Of a DNA stretch of 64,000 nt, positions 8,070 through 17,296 are shown one piece after another. Position numbers and translations under genes: made by a program. The notes below the pieces were generated by a model. It was not told the origin of the DNA, searched no databases, and worked only from the letters and a program-made list of their open reading frames with translations. The DNA lies in the NCBI GenBank assembly GCA_002412595.1, contig DHVJ01000034.1, forward strand, positions 1 to 64,000. Direction: 5' to 3'. Each line of letters starts with the position of its first letter. The stretch's first letter is position 1. Origin of the DNA: Anaerolineaceae bacterium UBA5211. GTDB lineage: Bacteria > Chloroflexota > Anaerolineae > Anaerolineales > Anaerolineaceae.

Positions 8070-9248
8070 ATGAAGAAATTCATTTTGATCCTCGCCACAT
8101 TCTTATTGGTAGTAAGCGCTGGCACAGCCTGCCAAAAACTCGATCAGTCAGTATTTAATATTGGCGGAGGCGTTTCCACTCCGGAATATGCCGCCACGCC
8201 CGTGCGGGTTTACAGCACCCCCCTGCCGGCTTTTGAACCGCTGCAATTCGCCTGGTTTTACAAACCACCCCAACAAGCAAATGACCTGGGGGCAGTGGCA
8301 GCGAATTTTTCCATGCTGATCCTGACGCGTAACGACGAACGCGAACGCCAAAACCTGCGGGACATGGGCAACACCGCCCCTGTGCTGCAATATTTGCGCT
8401 TTGAAGCCATCATGGACCCAGGCAGCTGTACAGCCAAACCTTACCAAAATCAGGTTGCTCACCTGGAAGGGGATTTCTGCCAGCTGGAAGAACAGCACCC
8501 CGACTGGTTCCTGCGGGATATCAATGGGAATGAGATCCGCTACGACCAATCCCAATACGTGCTGATGGATCCCGGCAGTGAAAGTTGGCGCGCCTATTTC
8601 CTAGAAAAAGTGCGCGGTTTCCAAAACGATGCGGGGTGGGCCGGCGTTTTTCTCGATAATGTCGATGGCGGCTTGGGCCGCTTTGATAACATGAACCTGC
8701 TGCTGGCTGCTTACCCAAATGATGACAGCTACCAGGCAGCCGTCAAAGACTTTCTGGCTTATCTGCGCAGCAATTACTTTGCCGGTTCCGGCAAGCTGCT
8801 GTTTGCCAACATCCCCTACATCGAAGATGAAGCCGCCTGGCTGGATTATCTGACCAGTCTGGATGGCGCCATGCTGGAAGCCTTCGCGGCCGATTGGCAG
8901 AACGGCTACTTATCCGAAGGGGATTGGCTCAACCAGCTTGACCTGGCTGAAAAGACCCAGGCGCAGGGCAAGAGCATCATTCTGGTCACCCAGGGCAATA
9001 TCAGCGATGAAGAACGCATGCAGTTCGGGTTAGCGTCCTTCCTGCTGGTCAACAACGGCCGTGCTTATTTCCGTTACAGCAACGACCAGGCCTACCGGGA
9101 GCTGTGGTGGTACCCGCAATTCGAAAGCGACCTGGGTCAGCCGCTGGGGCCGCGTTACCAGGACGGCGACCTATGGCGGCGCGACTTCGAGCACGGCTCG
9201 GTCAGCGTTGACCCCAAAAAGCACAGTGCCGCAATCCGAATGAACTAA
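8070..9248 (+). CDS. Putative glycoside hydrolase lipoprotein (GHL15-like TIM barrel)
   Basis: 392 residues. A lipoprotein signal (MKKFILILATFLLVVSAGTAC, Cys21) puts it outside the membrane. The rest resembles the 'hypothetical glycosyl hydrolase 15' TIM-barrel family: LRDINGNEIRYDQSQYVLMD, WAGVFLDNVDGG with the strand-end acidic residues (probable Asp catalytic/binding site), DGAMLEAFA, and a strand SIILVTQG. The acidic residues after GVFLDN and MLEAF lie where such barrels carry their acid/base pair, which is inference. It follows the tail-anchored gene by 12 nt. Start ATG has no strong ribosome site. Substrate unknown; a role in processing the exopolysaccharide made by the nearby operon is possible but unsupported. 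Confidence 0.7.
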   Translation: MKKFILILATFLLVVSAGTACQKLDQSVFNIGGGVSTPEYAATPVRVYSTPLPAFEPLQFAWFYKPPQQANDLGAVAANFSMLILTRNDERERQNLRDMGNTAPVLQYLRFEAIMDPGSCTAKPYQNQVAHLEGDFCQLEEQHPDWFLRDINGNEIRYDQSQYVLMDPGSESWRAYFLEKVRGFQNDAGWAGVFLDNVDGGLGRFDNMNLLLAAYPNDDSYQAAVKDFLAYLRSNYFAGSGKLLFANIPYIEDEAAWLDYLTSLDGAMLEAFAADWQNGYLSEGDWLNQLDLAEKTQAQGKSIILVTQGNISDEERMQFGLASFLLVNNGRAYFRYSNDQAYRELWWYPQFESDLGQPLGPRYQDGDLWRRDFEHGSVSVDPKKHSAAIRMN

Positions 9249-9910
9249 ATCTTTTCTCCGGTGAGCAAGCCGCGAGCTTTCATCAAAATGAAGGCAGTCC
9301 AGAAAAGATACCCTCCCAACTTTCCGAGCTCTTCCAGCGTCTTTAAAATGCTGGTCAGTGCGGAACTGAGCGAAACTTTATCCGTGAGAACATCGCTGGA
9401 TAGAGAAGCTCCAAACGATAGCATAGCAAAGATCAATAAAACGATCGGCCCGGATAGGATGCCTTTGCGGTTGATATAAGCCAACAGCGCAAAAACCAGC
9501 ACATAGGTTAGATATATACTGCGTTCCCCAATGTGAAACCAGCCGGTAAAAACGCGTTCGTGCAGTAAAAACAAATCGTCCAACGCAAGAAACAGACTGA
9601 CACTTGCCAGAAAATATAACGCCATCAGCACCTGATGATCGGTTTCCATTGGCCGCTCCTTCTGCACTACAGCCAACAGCAGCACAGCGCCAATGCCGGC
9701 AGCCAGGACCACGGCACCGATCGGTGTCAGGAATCCAATGAATTGGTCATATCCCAATAGCGAAGCAGCATCCTCCAGTAAATATTCAATGGGCAATGCT
9801 CTTGAATAACTAATACCCCAGGTAACCAAAAGGATGCTATTCAATATCAGGATGGTCACTAAAATTATCTTGCCATAATATTTAAACTGTTGGGTAAAAT
9901 TAATATTCAT
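9245..9910 (-). CDS. Polytopic membrane protein, unknown
   Basis: 221 residues with about six hydrophobic segments (near 14-34, 56-80, 92-112, 128-146, 151-170, 195-211). Charged residues sit inside or at the ends of helices: LALDDLFLLHE (residues about 108-118) and LEELGKLGGYLFW (about 190-202). Such buried Asp/His/Glu suggest a metal or substrate site, but I do not recognise the family. GGAG lies 10 nt before the ATG. It converges with the glycosidase-like gene (4-nt overlap of stops) and is divergent from the GNAT gene with 27 nt between starts. Confidence 0.6.
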   Translation of the reverse strand: MNINFTQQFKYYGKIILVTILILNSILLVTWGISYSRALPIEYLLEDAASLLGYDQFIGFLTPIGAVVLAAGIGAVLLLAVVQKERPMETDHQVLMALYFLASVSLFLALDDLFLLHERVFTGWFHIGERSIYLTYVLVFALLAYINRKGILSGPIVLLIFAMLSFGASLSSDVLTDKVSLSSALTSILKTLEELGKLGGYLFWTAFILMKARGLLTGEKI

Positions 9911-9937
9911 GAAATTAACTCCAGATATAATTTAGAT

Positions 9938-10738
9938 ATGGATTACTCGTTAGATTTTCTAATTAATCATTATATTCTCACCTTTGTACATTCAATGGAA
10001 GCTGCATATGACAGCAGCCATGAAGAAATCAACGATGTGATCGTTTTCTATTACGGCGACGAAATGTCCAATTCTCCCTATGAAGTGATTCCTTATCAAT
10101 CCATCATTTTTGCCTGGAATAAACCGCCCGAGGAAATCGCTGAAATCGCGCGTGCCTATCCTTTCAAAGGCGATGGTTCCTACGCGATTCAGGCATTCCA
10201 TAAAGAAATGGACCCGCAAAAATTTAAGCTGCGCTATCAGCCGTTAGGATTTGAATACTTTTTACCCAGCATCCTGCAAATGGTGGATCTGCCGACCGAT
10301 TTTGAAACCCCCGATATTCCAGTCCAGCAAGTCAACCATCCAGAGCAAGTCGAGCTCATTAACCAGACTTTCGCGGATTGTAAACCATTTCCTCAAAAAT
10401 TAGTCGGCGCTGAAGCCTGCACATCCTTCTATGTCGAAATTGACGGACAAGCCGCCGGTTGGAGCTACCTGGTTCAACAACAACCGCACCTGGCATATTT
10501 AGCCGGCATGTTTACCTCTCCAAAATTCCGGCAGATGGGGGTAGCCACAACTATCCTGTCAACAATGCACCAGTTTGCCCGGCAGAAAGGCATCCAAAAA
10601 ATCCAATTAGTACCTTCATTCATGGCCTGGAATTTTTACACCAAACGCAGTTATCAAACCATCGCTCACTTTTCCACATTTCTGCCCATGGAAAAAATGG
10701 CGGTTTCCACCCACTTAGCATCTAAATCAAAAAGATAA
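9938..10738 (+). CDS. GNAT family N-acetyltransferase
   Basis: 266 residues from ATG at 9938. The C-terminal half is a GNAT fold: AGWSYLVQQQPHLAYLAGMFTSPKFRQMGVATTIL, where RQMGVA is the acetyl-CoA pyrophosphate loop (R/Q-x-x-G-x-A), then helix and LVPSFMAWNFYTKRSYQTI (the usual A-x-x-x-Y-x-x-x-G/S-Y end motif). The N-terminal ~150 residues are a separate alpha/beta region of unknown type. No Shine-Dalgarno is visible; TATAAT at 9926-9931 ends 7 nt before the ATG, so a leaderless message is possible. Its 3' end overlaps the phosphopantetheinyl transferase gene on the other strand by 73 bp. Acceptor unknown. Confidence 0.75.
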   Translation: MDYSLDFLINHYILTFVHSMEAAYDSSHEEINDVIVFYYGDEMSNSPYEVIPYQSIIFAWNKPPEEIAEIARAYPFKGDGSYAIQAFHKEMDPQKFKLRYQPLGFEYFLPSILQMVDLPTDFETPDIPVQQVNHPEQVELINQTFADCKPFPQKLVGAEACTSFYVEIDGQAAGWSYLVQQQPHLAYLAGMFTSPKFRQMGVATTILSTMHQFARQKGIQKIQLVPSFMAWNFYTKRSYQTIAHFSTFLPMEKMAVSTHLASKSKR

Positions 10739-11481
10739 ACATTTTCTGGTTGGCCGAATATTGCCAACCAGGCGGCACAGGCTGGTTCCAGCGGCAGGGC
10801 TTCCAAAATGCACGCCTCAATTTCGAAAAAGAATCCGTCATCCTGCTGTCCACAAACTGTCTTTCCGGCTAACACATCCAGGGTGTTGACCCGGTTAGGT
10901 GGAATACTCAACCCACAGCCAACTGCTTTCAGCAGCGCCTCTTTGGCGCTCCAATAACGGTAAAACAATTCAATTTGTTGGTTTGCATCTACCGCAACCC
11001 AAATATCCAGTTCCTGAGGGCTCAGGTAAGTATTCGCCATAGCTGCCAATTCCGGCAAAGGCTGGATGCGTTCCACATCCACGCCCAATTCCACCTCGCG
11101 GCCGCAGGCAATCAGGCAAAGTCCATCGGTGTGGGAAATGTTAAAGGCCAGCGGATGAGTGTGTCCATCTATATCCAGGTGCGGTTTCTCACGCCCGCCT
11201 TCGCTAATCTGCAGCGCGCTATCAGATTCTCCGCTCAAAACGGAAAGCAGGATATGCAGCACCCCCCGGCAAATGATAAACTCCCGGCGGGCGGTTGGGT
11301 CAGCGAAGCGTTCCAGACGTTGTTTTTCATGCGCTGACAGAAAACCTTCCAGCCGCATAGCAAAGGAAAGCAAATCCAGTGGATCAAACTTCCACACCGT
11401 AACCTCGCCTGATAATAAGGATAACGACGGATCAGGCGACGACCAGGATTGCGGCAATATGGAATGGCTTTTACTCCCCAT
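10666..11481 (-). CDS. 4'-phosphopantetheinyl transferase, Sfp type
   Basis: 271 residues. It converts apo carrier proteins to holo form by moving phosphopantetheine from CoA to the Ser of T domains. Motifs: FNISHTDGLCLIA, ELGVDVERI (Mg-binding Asp and Glu), and RYWSAKEALLKAVGCGL (W-x-x-KEA-x-x-K), the Sfp signature. The ATG overlaps the stop of the NRPS gene by 11 nt, implying translational coupling and hence that the NRPS carrier domains are its substrates. It is the last gene of the long minus-strand operon; no terminator is seen beyond it, and its last 73 bp overlap the convergent GNAT gene. Length is slightly above the Sfp norm (about 225) because of an N-terminal extension. Confidence 0.88.
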   Translation of the reverse strand: MGSKSHSILPQSWSSPDPSLSLLSGEVTVWKFDPLDLLSFAMRLEGFLSAHEKQRLERFADPTARREFIICRGVLHILLSVLSGESDSALQISEGGREKPHLDIDGHTHPLAFNISHTDGLCLIACGREVELGVDVERIQPLPELAAMANTYLSPQELDIWVAVDANQQIELFYRYWSAKEALLKAVGCGLSIPPNRVNTLDVLAGKTVCGQQDDGFFFEIEACILEALPLEPACAAWLAIFGQPENVYLFDLDAKWVETAIFSMGRNVEK

Positions 11482-14400
11482 GGTCTTTCTCGCTCGCGGT
11501 TAGCGCCTCTTGCAGTGTACGCGCCAGGCTGGCTACATTGGGTTCCAACAGGATAGAGCTATGATTGCCGTCGCAATCATACACATCCAATTGGCCATCG
11601 GTTAACTTGCGCCACAGCGGTTCGGGGTGGACCATCTCGCTCCATTCACGTTGGCGGGCTTTGAACATGGTCACCTTACCGGGATAGGGGCAAACGGTAT
11701 AGGCACGCAGGGCTTCCAAGTTTGCCAGTTCCACTTTCTGGAAAGCCGGTGGTTTTCGCAGCCAGCGCTCTTGGTCGTCCCGGACTTGTGGATTGACGTA
11801 TTTCTCTTTTTTAAAGAAAGCTTTGAAGCGGTCTTTTATAAATTGAATAATCTTGGTGAAATATTCTATTTTCCTGGGCCAACTCAAACCAAACCACTTG
11901 CGAATCACAAACCAAATGCGTTCCATCTGATCCAACAACATCATAGCCTTTCCGGGTTGCAGATCCGGGGGCATATTCTCCAGCACAACTGTGTCAAACA
12001 TGGCCAGCAACGCTACTTTTTCTCCCGCGGCAACCAGTTGTTGGGCCATTTCATAAGCCACCGTCCCGCCAAAAGAATACCCGCCGAGATAATAGGGGCC
12101 ATTGGGTTGGATTTCGCGCATCTCTTTCAGATAAAAAGCCGCCATGTCCTCCACCCGCCTGATGGGTTCGGCAATTCCGCCCAACCCCTGTGATCGCACC
12201 CCGTAAATCGGGCGGTCATCCTCCCGCAGGTGAATAACCAGACGCCGGTAGCTGAGGATATCCCCGCCGACTGCATGGATCAGGAAGAGCGGTGCATGGC
12301 TGCCGCCGGATTTCAGATTCACCACAGATTTCCAGGAGGGCTTCCAACCGGAAGAGGTGATGGTTTCAGCCAGTTCCCGGATAGTGGGTTTTTCCAGCAG
12401 CGTCACCAGCGGGATGGGCACCTTGAACTGGCCTTCAATCTCAGTCATCATACGTGCGGCCAACAGCGAATGCCCGCCGATATCAAAGAAGTTGTCCAAT
12501 ACACCGATGCCTTGACGGCCCAAAGCCTCCTGCCAGATGACCAGCATTTTTTCTTCTGCGGGTGTTTGGGGGCATTCCACCTCATCAGCCGTGATGCCAT
12601 GCGTCCAATCCGGATCCGGCAGGGCATTTTTATCGATCTTGCGGCTGGGTGTAAGGGGAAACTCAGACATGACTTTATAGAAAGCCGGCAGCATATATTT
12701 TGGCAGACGCTTAGCCAAAAATGCGCGCAGCGCCTTTTCATCCAGGGTAATCCCCTCATCAAGCACCAAATAAGCCAGTAATTGCTCCGTCTCGGAAGGA
12801 TCAGCCCGCTTCAGCACAACCGCATCCGCCACATCGGCGTATTGCAGCAGCACCGACTCGATTTCACCCGGTTCAACGCGAAAGCCGCGGATCTTGATCT
12901 GTTCATCACTGCGCCCCAGATATTCCAGCGACCCATCCGGCCGCCACAGCACCAGGTCGCCGGATTTATACATGCGTGCAGAAGATTGATCCACGAAAGG
13001 ATCCGGCAGGAAACGTTCAGCGGTCAACTCAGGCAGATTGAGGTATTCGCGCGCCAGGCAACTTCCTCCTATATACAGTTCGCCGGCAACTCCCTGCGGT
13101 ACACGTCGTCGAGTTTCATCCAGCACATACAGGTTGACATTTTCAATGGCTTTGCCAATGGTAACCTCGCGCTGGCTGTATTGCTTCCTTTCCTGCGGGG
13201 TTAAGCGCATACGCGTGGCCACGCAGGTGGTTTCAGTCAATCCATAGGTATTGTCCAGATGCACATTTTCCAGGCCCAGGCTATGCCAGGTGGCCAGGTG
13301 TGCGGGAGAAACGCGCTCTCCGCCGATAATGACCAGGCGAATGTCCGGCGGGAAGGGTTCAGCGGATTTATCCAGATAAAGCACCAGTTCATGCCAGAAA
13401 GCAGTAGGCAGGTCCAGCACAGTGATGCCCCAATCGCGGCAGCGCTGCAGAAAATGCGGCAGGGAATCGAGCATGTCCGGCGTACGCATCACCAGGGCTG
13501 CCCCGCTGATCAGCGTCGGGTAAATTTCTTCTGCCGAGGTGTCAAAATTAAGCGAAGCAAATTGCAGGACGCGGTCCTCTGCGCTGATGTGATAGTAGCG
13601 CTGACTGGACAGGATAAAATTGACCAGCGGGCAGTGCTCGATCAGCACACCCTTGGGTTTACCGGAAGAACCCGAAGTGTAAATACTATAAGCCAGGTTA
13701 TTTGCTTGAATAGGAATATCTAAATCTTGCCCTGCTTCAACAGCAATCTGCTTTTGCCAATCCCGCAACCGAATAACACGATGCGCGTCAAAGGGCAGAT
13801 GTTCGTTCCGCAGATCCGTGATCATCAGAGCCGGGTTGGCATCCGTGAGGATGTATTCAAGATGCTCCTGGGGGTAATCCGGGTCAAGCGGCAGGTAAGC
13901 GCCGCCGGCTTTGAGCACTGCCAGCATGGCAATCAGCATCTCCGGCGACTTGGGCAGGCTGATGCCCACTAGATCCTCGCGTTTCAAACCCTGTCCCAGC
14001 AAAACACGTGCCAGCTGGTTGGCCCGGTAGTTCATTTCATAATAGGTATAGGTGGTTTCACCCATCTGCAGCGCAACAGCCTGCGGTGTTTTTTTCACTT
14101 GGTCCTCGATCAGGCGCTGAACCGGAATATCCTGCGGATAGGGCACGCGCGCACCGTTCCATTGCGCCAGCTGCTCTTTTTCTGACTGGGTCAGCAAATC
14201 CAGATGGGCAACCTTTTGGGCAGGATCCTGCAGGCAGATTTCCAGCGCCAATTGGAAATGGTGCATGAGCCGTTCAACCGTCTCTTTCAGGTAAATATCG
14301 GTGTTGTACTCAAAACCAAATTGGATACCCTCTTCAGTACGGTTCAACTCTACATTCAGGTCATAGGTGACCGTACCCGCGTCAAAATCGAAATAATCCA

Positions 14401-17296
14401 CCTGTAGTCCATGCGGCTGCAGGCTGCAATGGGGGACATTCACAAAATTGAACACCACTCCAAAAAGTGTGCGCTGACTGCGGTCGCGCTCGGCTTTGGT
14501 CAGTTCAATCACTTTTTCGATAGGCACTTCCTGATGTTCCTGGGCCTCACTGACAGTGTCTTTGGTGCACTGTACCAGTTCATAGAAATTAGGTTCCCCG
14601 CTCAAGTCCACCTGCAGCACCACCCCATTGATAAAGGGTCCCATGATAGACTGCACTTGCTCGTACGAGCGGTTGGCAAAGAAAGAGCCAATGCGCATGA
14701 CATCCTGGTGGGTATGGTAGTTCAAGGCCAACGCGAAAGCGGAAAGCAGTACCGAGAAGGGAGTAGTTTGTTGGTCGCGGCAAAAATCCTGCAGGCGCTC
14801 CAGCGGCTGGTCTTTCAGCGTCAGCCACAACGTGGCGGCATTGGAAGTTTTCGATGCTGGACGTACCTTATCAGCCGGCAATTCAGCTACGCTCCCCTGT
14901 CCGCTCAATTTTTTTTGCCAGTATTCGTATTGCGGCCGGATATGCTGCTCGAAAACATCCGACTGCTGCCAGCAGGCGAAATCTGCATAGCGGATAGGTG
15001 GAGCGGGTAAATCTGCCTCTTTCCCCCCGGACAACTGTTCATAGAGAGCTACCAATTCGCGTTTGAACAATTCCGCCGACCAGCCATCGATGATGATATG
15101 GTGGATGATGATCCCCAGCACATAATCTTCGCGGCCCAACTGGTAAAGGGTCATACGGAAAGGCGGTGCGTTATAAATATCAAAGCTCTCCAGGTTTGAA
15201 TCCGTGATGCGCGTGCGCACCTCATTGGCCGGAACCTGCTCCTTGGTTAAATTCACCCGATAAAAATGAAAATTCACGTGGGGCAGAACTTTTTGATAAG
15301 GGCTGCCGTTTTTCTCATAGAAAACGGTCCGCAGGATATCATTGCGCGCAATCAACATTTCCAGGCTTTTGCGCAGCAGATTCGCATCCAACTTACCCCG
15401 CAAGCGCAGCGCAAAAGGCGAGTGCGTCGAAGAATTGTCCGGTTCACTCCGCACCAAAAACCAAGTGCGTTCCTGGGTGAAAGTCAGTGGAATCTGTTCC
15501 GTCTGCCCGCAGGCTGGAATTTCCAATCCATCAGCCACTCCCATGCTTTGCCGGCCATCCAGCGAGCAGATTAACTCCCAAATACTGCTAAAAGCATAGA
15601 ATTCACTGAATGACAGGTTAATCCCCAATTGATTCCGCAGCCTTGTTAAAATACGCGCCGCTTGCAGGGAATTGCCCCCCAGTTCGAAAAAGTTGGCTGG
15701 CATACCAAATGAATCGTCTTCCATCACCTCATGGAAAATTCGCAGCACCTCGCGCTCAAAATCCGAGGTTGGTCCAGCCGCGCCAAGCGGGTTTTCCAAC
15801 ACTGGCTGCGGCAAGTGTTGGCGGTCAATCTTACCGTTGCTTGTCAGTGGAAATTTTTCCAAATACACCAGCGCCCGCGGCAGCATGTATGCCGGCAGTT
15901 CACACCGCAAAAAACGTTTTAAATCTTCCATATCCAGCGGCCGGCCGTTCTGGGTTGTGTAATATGCAGCGATGGAACGGCTGCCTGCCTGCGGCTCATT
16001 CAACAATGCCAGGGCGCGCTGCATGCCTGGAAAACGCATGAGCGCCGCTTCAATCTCGCCCAGCTCGATACGGTTACCACTCACCTTTATCTGCTGGTCG
16101 CGTCGGCTTATATATTCCAGGTTGCCGTCCGGCAGCTCACGGGCATAATCTCCACTGCGGAAACAGCGCCCACCCTCAGGCATGAATGGATTGGCAATAA
16201 ATTTCTCGTCGGTCAGCTGCGCGTCGCGATAATACCCGCGCCCCACCCCCGCACCACAAATCAGCAGTTCGCCTTCTGCACCGCTTGACACTAATTTGGA
16301 TTGTTCATCCACCAGGAAGACACGATTACCCGCCAGCGCTTTGCCGATAGGTGTGCGCCGCTGCGGCTCATGCGCGCCTTCAAAAGGAAAGAAGGTAGCG
16401 CAGATGGTCGTCTCCGTCGGCCCATAGCCGTTGATGATGCGCACCTGCGGTACTGCCTTTTGGAAACAAGCCAGGGTTTGCTGCGGGATCGGTTCCACAC
16501 CCACCAATAATCTTTCCAGGGCAGCCGGCTGCTTCCGGGAGGAAATCTCGCTTGTAAAATCTTCCAGGATCATGGGCGGCAGGTAAGCATTATTGATGCC
16601 CTGTTCACAAAAATACATTGCCAATTCCGGCACCATCTCCGGGTGATCGATCAAATGCAATGTGCCGCCAAAACACAGCACCGAAAAAATCTCCCAGACA
16701 GAAACGTCAAACCCAATGGAAACCAGCGCAGATCCAACCAACGGGTCCGTGCGCGGTGCCACCTGCTCAAAGCCGCGCAGCATGGCCAGCACGTTGCGCT
16801 CCTCGATCATGACGCCCTTGGGCGCCCCGGTCGAACCGGATGTGTACATCACATAAGCCAGCTGTGCTTCATTCAATTCAGGCATGTTGGCCTGATGCTC
16901 TTTTTCATTTTGCTGGAGATCCGCGATAGAAAACACCTGCACACCCTGGCTCGCATCAAATACGCGGTTATCCGTCAACACAACTTTCAAACCGGCATCC
17001 TGAATCACCCTGCGGCTGCGCGCCAGCGGCCAGTCCGCCGGCAAAGGCACATACGCACCGCCGGCCCATAAAATGCCCAGCATTGCCGTAACGCTCTCAA
17101 TCGTGCGCATGCCGTGGATGCCCACCAATTGTTCAGGAGCCAACCCTATTTCTTCCAACAGGAATGCCCCTAATTTCTCAATATTTTCGGCCAACTGTGC
17201 ATATGATAGCCGCCGGCCTTTGTGTATCAGTGCAATGCGCCGGGGATGTTGATGTGCCTGTTCGATAAAGTGATTAATCAGGGTGTCTTGTTTCAT
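11471..17296 (-). CDS. Dimodular non-ribosomal peptide synthetase A-T-C-A-T-TE
   Basis: 1941 residues. Order: A1 (about 20-500; YTSGSTGAPKG near 150, NGYGPTETT, NGKIDR), T1 (FFELGGNSL near 537), C (about 580-1020; HHIIIDG near 728, intact), A2 (about 1060-1550; YTSGSSGKPKG near 1204), T2 (FFDIGGHSL near 1601), type I thioesterase (about 1650-1941; GYSFGG nucleophile near 1737, GNHSSI His near 1907). There is no initial C, no epimerase and no methyltransferase, so the product should be a simple dipeptide, released or cyclised by TE. My hand-read specificity residues are D-V-W-Y-L-G-G-I-C-K for A1 and D-T-E-D-I-G-T-C-V-K for A2. Glu and Asp in the A2 pocket suggest a basic amino acid. The TE lid is long, basic and aromatic (WFVIRKWFGL...FKAFFKK). 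GGAGG stands before the ATG, which overlaps the preceding glycosyltransferase stop (ATGA). Confidence 0.92.
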   Translation of the reverse strand: MKQDTLINHFIEQAHQHPRRIALIHKGRRLSYAQLAENIEKLGAFLLEEIGLAPEQLVGIHGMRTIESVTAMLGILWAGGAYVPLPADWPLARSRRVIQDAGLKVVLTDNRVFDASQGVQVFSIADLQQNEKEHQANMPELNEAQLAYVMYTSGSTGAPKGVMIEERNVLAMLRGFEQVAPRTDPLVGSALVSIGFDVSVWEIFSVLCFGGTLHLIDHPEMVPELAMYFCEQGINNAYLPPMILEDFTSEISSRKQPAALERLLVGVEPIPQQTLACFQKAVPQVRIINGYGPTETTICATFFPFEGAHEPQRRTPIGKALAGNRVFLVDEQSKLVSSGAEGELLICGAGVGRGYYRDAQLTDEKFIANPFMPEGGRCFRSGDYARELPDGNLEYISRRDQQIKVSGNRIELGEIEAALMRFPGMQRALALLNEPQAGSRSIAAYYTTQNGRPLDMEDLKRFLRCELPAYMLPRALVYLEKFPLTSNGKIDRQHLPQPVLENPLGAAGPTSDFEREVLRIFHEVMEDDSFGMPANFFELGGNSLQAARILTRLRNQLGINLSFSEFYAFSSIWELICSLDGRQSMGVADGLEIPACGQTEQIPLTFTQERTWFLVRSEPDNSSTHSPFALRLRGKLDANLLRKSLEMLIARNDILRTVFYEKNGSPYQKVLPHVNFHFYRVNLTKEQVPANEVRTRITDSNLESFDIYNAPPFRMTLYQLGREDYVLGIIIHHIIIDGWSAELFKRELVALYEQLSGGKEADLPAPPIRYADFACWQQSDVFEQHIRPQYEYWQKKLSGQGSVAELPADKVRPASKTSNAATLWLTLKDQPLERLQDFCRDQQTTPFSVLLSAFALALNYHTHQDVMRIGSFFANRSYEQVQSIMGPFINGVVLQVDLSGEPNFYELVQCTKDTVSEAQEHQEVPIEKVIELTKAERDRSQRTLFGVVFNFVNVPHCSLQPHGLQVDYFDFDAGTVTYDLNVELNRTEEGIQFGFEYNTDIYLKETVERLMHHFQLALEICLQDPAQKVAHLDLLTQSEKEQLAQWNGARVPYPQDIPVQRLIEDQVKKTPQAVALQMGETTYTYYEMNYRANQLARVLLGQGLKREDLVGISLPKSPEMLIAMLAVLKAGGAYLPLDPDYPQEHLEYILTDANPALMITDLRNEHLPFDAHRVIRLRDWQKQIAVEAGQDLDIPIQANNLAYSIYTSGSSGKPKGVLIEHCPLVNFILSSQRYYHISAEDRVLQFASLNFDTSAEEIYPTLISGAALVMRTPDMLDSLPHFLQRCRDWGITVLDLPTAFWHELVLYLDKSAEPFPPDIRLVIIGGERVSPAHLATWHSLGLENVHLDNTYGLTETTCVATRMRLTPQERKQYSQREVTIGKAIENVNLYVLDETRRRVPQGVAGELYIGGSCLAREYLNLPELTAERFLPDPFVDQSSARMYKSGDLVLWRPDGSLEYLGRSDEQIKIRGFRVEPGEIESVLLQYADVADAVVLKRADPSETEQLLAYLVLDEGITLDEKALRAFLAKRLPKYMLPAFYKVMSEFPLTPSRKIDKNALPDPDWTHGITADEVECPQTPAEEKMLVIWQEALGRQGIGVLDNFFDIGGHSLLAARMMTEIEGQFKVPIPLVTLLEKPTIRELAETITSSGWKPSWKSVVNLKSGGSHAPLFLIHAVGGDILSYRRLVIHLREDDRPIYGVRSQGLGGIAEPIRRVEDMAAFYLKEMREIQPNGPYYLGGYSFGGTVAYEMAQQLVAAGEKVALLAMFDTVVLENMPPDLQPGKAMMLLDQMERIWFVIRKWFGLSWPRKIEYFTKIIQFIKDRFKAFFKKEKYVNPQVRDDQERWLRKPPAFQKVELANLEALRAYTVCPYPGKVTMFKARQREWSEMVHPEPLWRKLTDGQLDVYDCDGNHSSILLEPNVASLARTLQEALTASEKDHGE

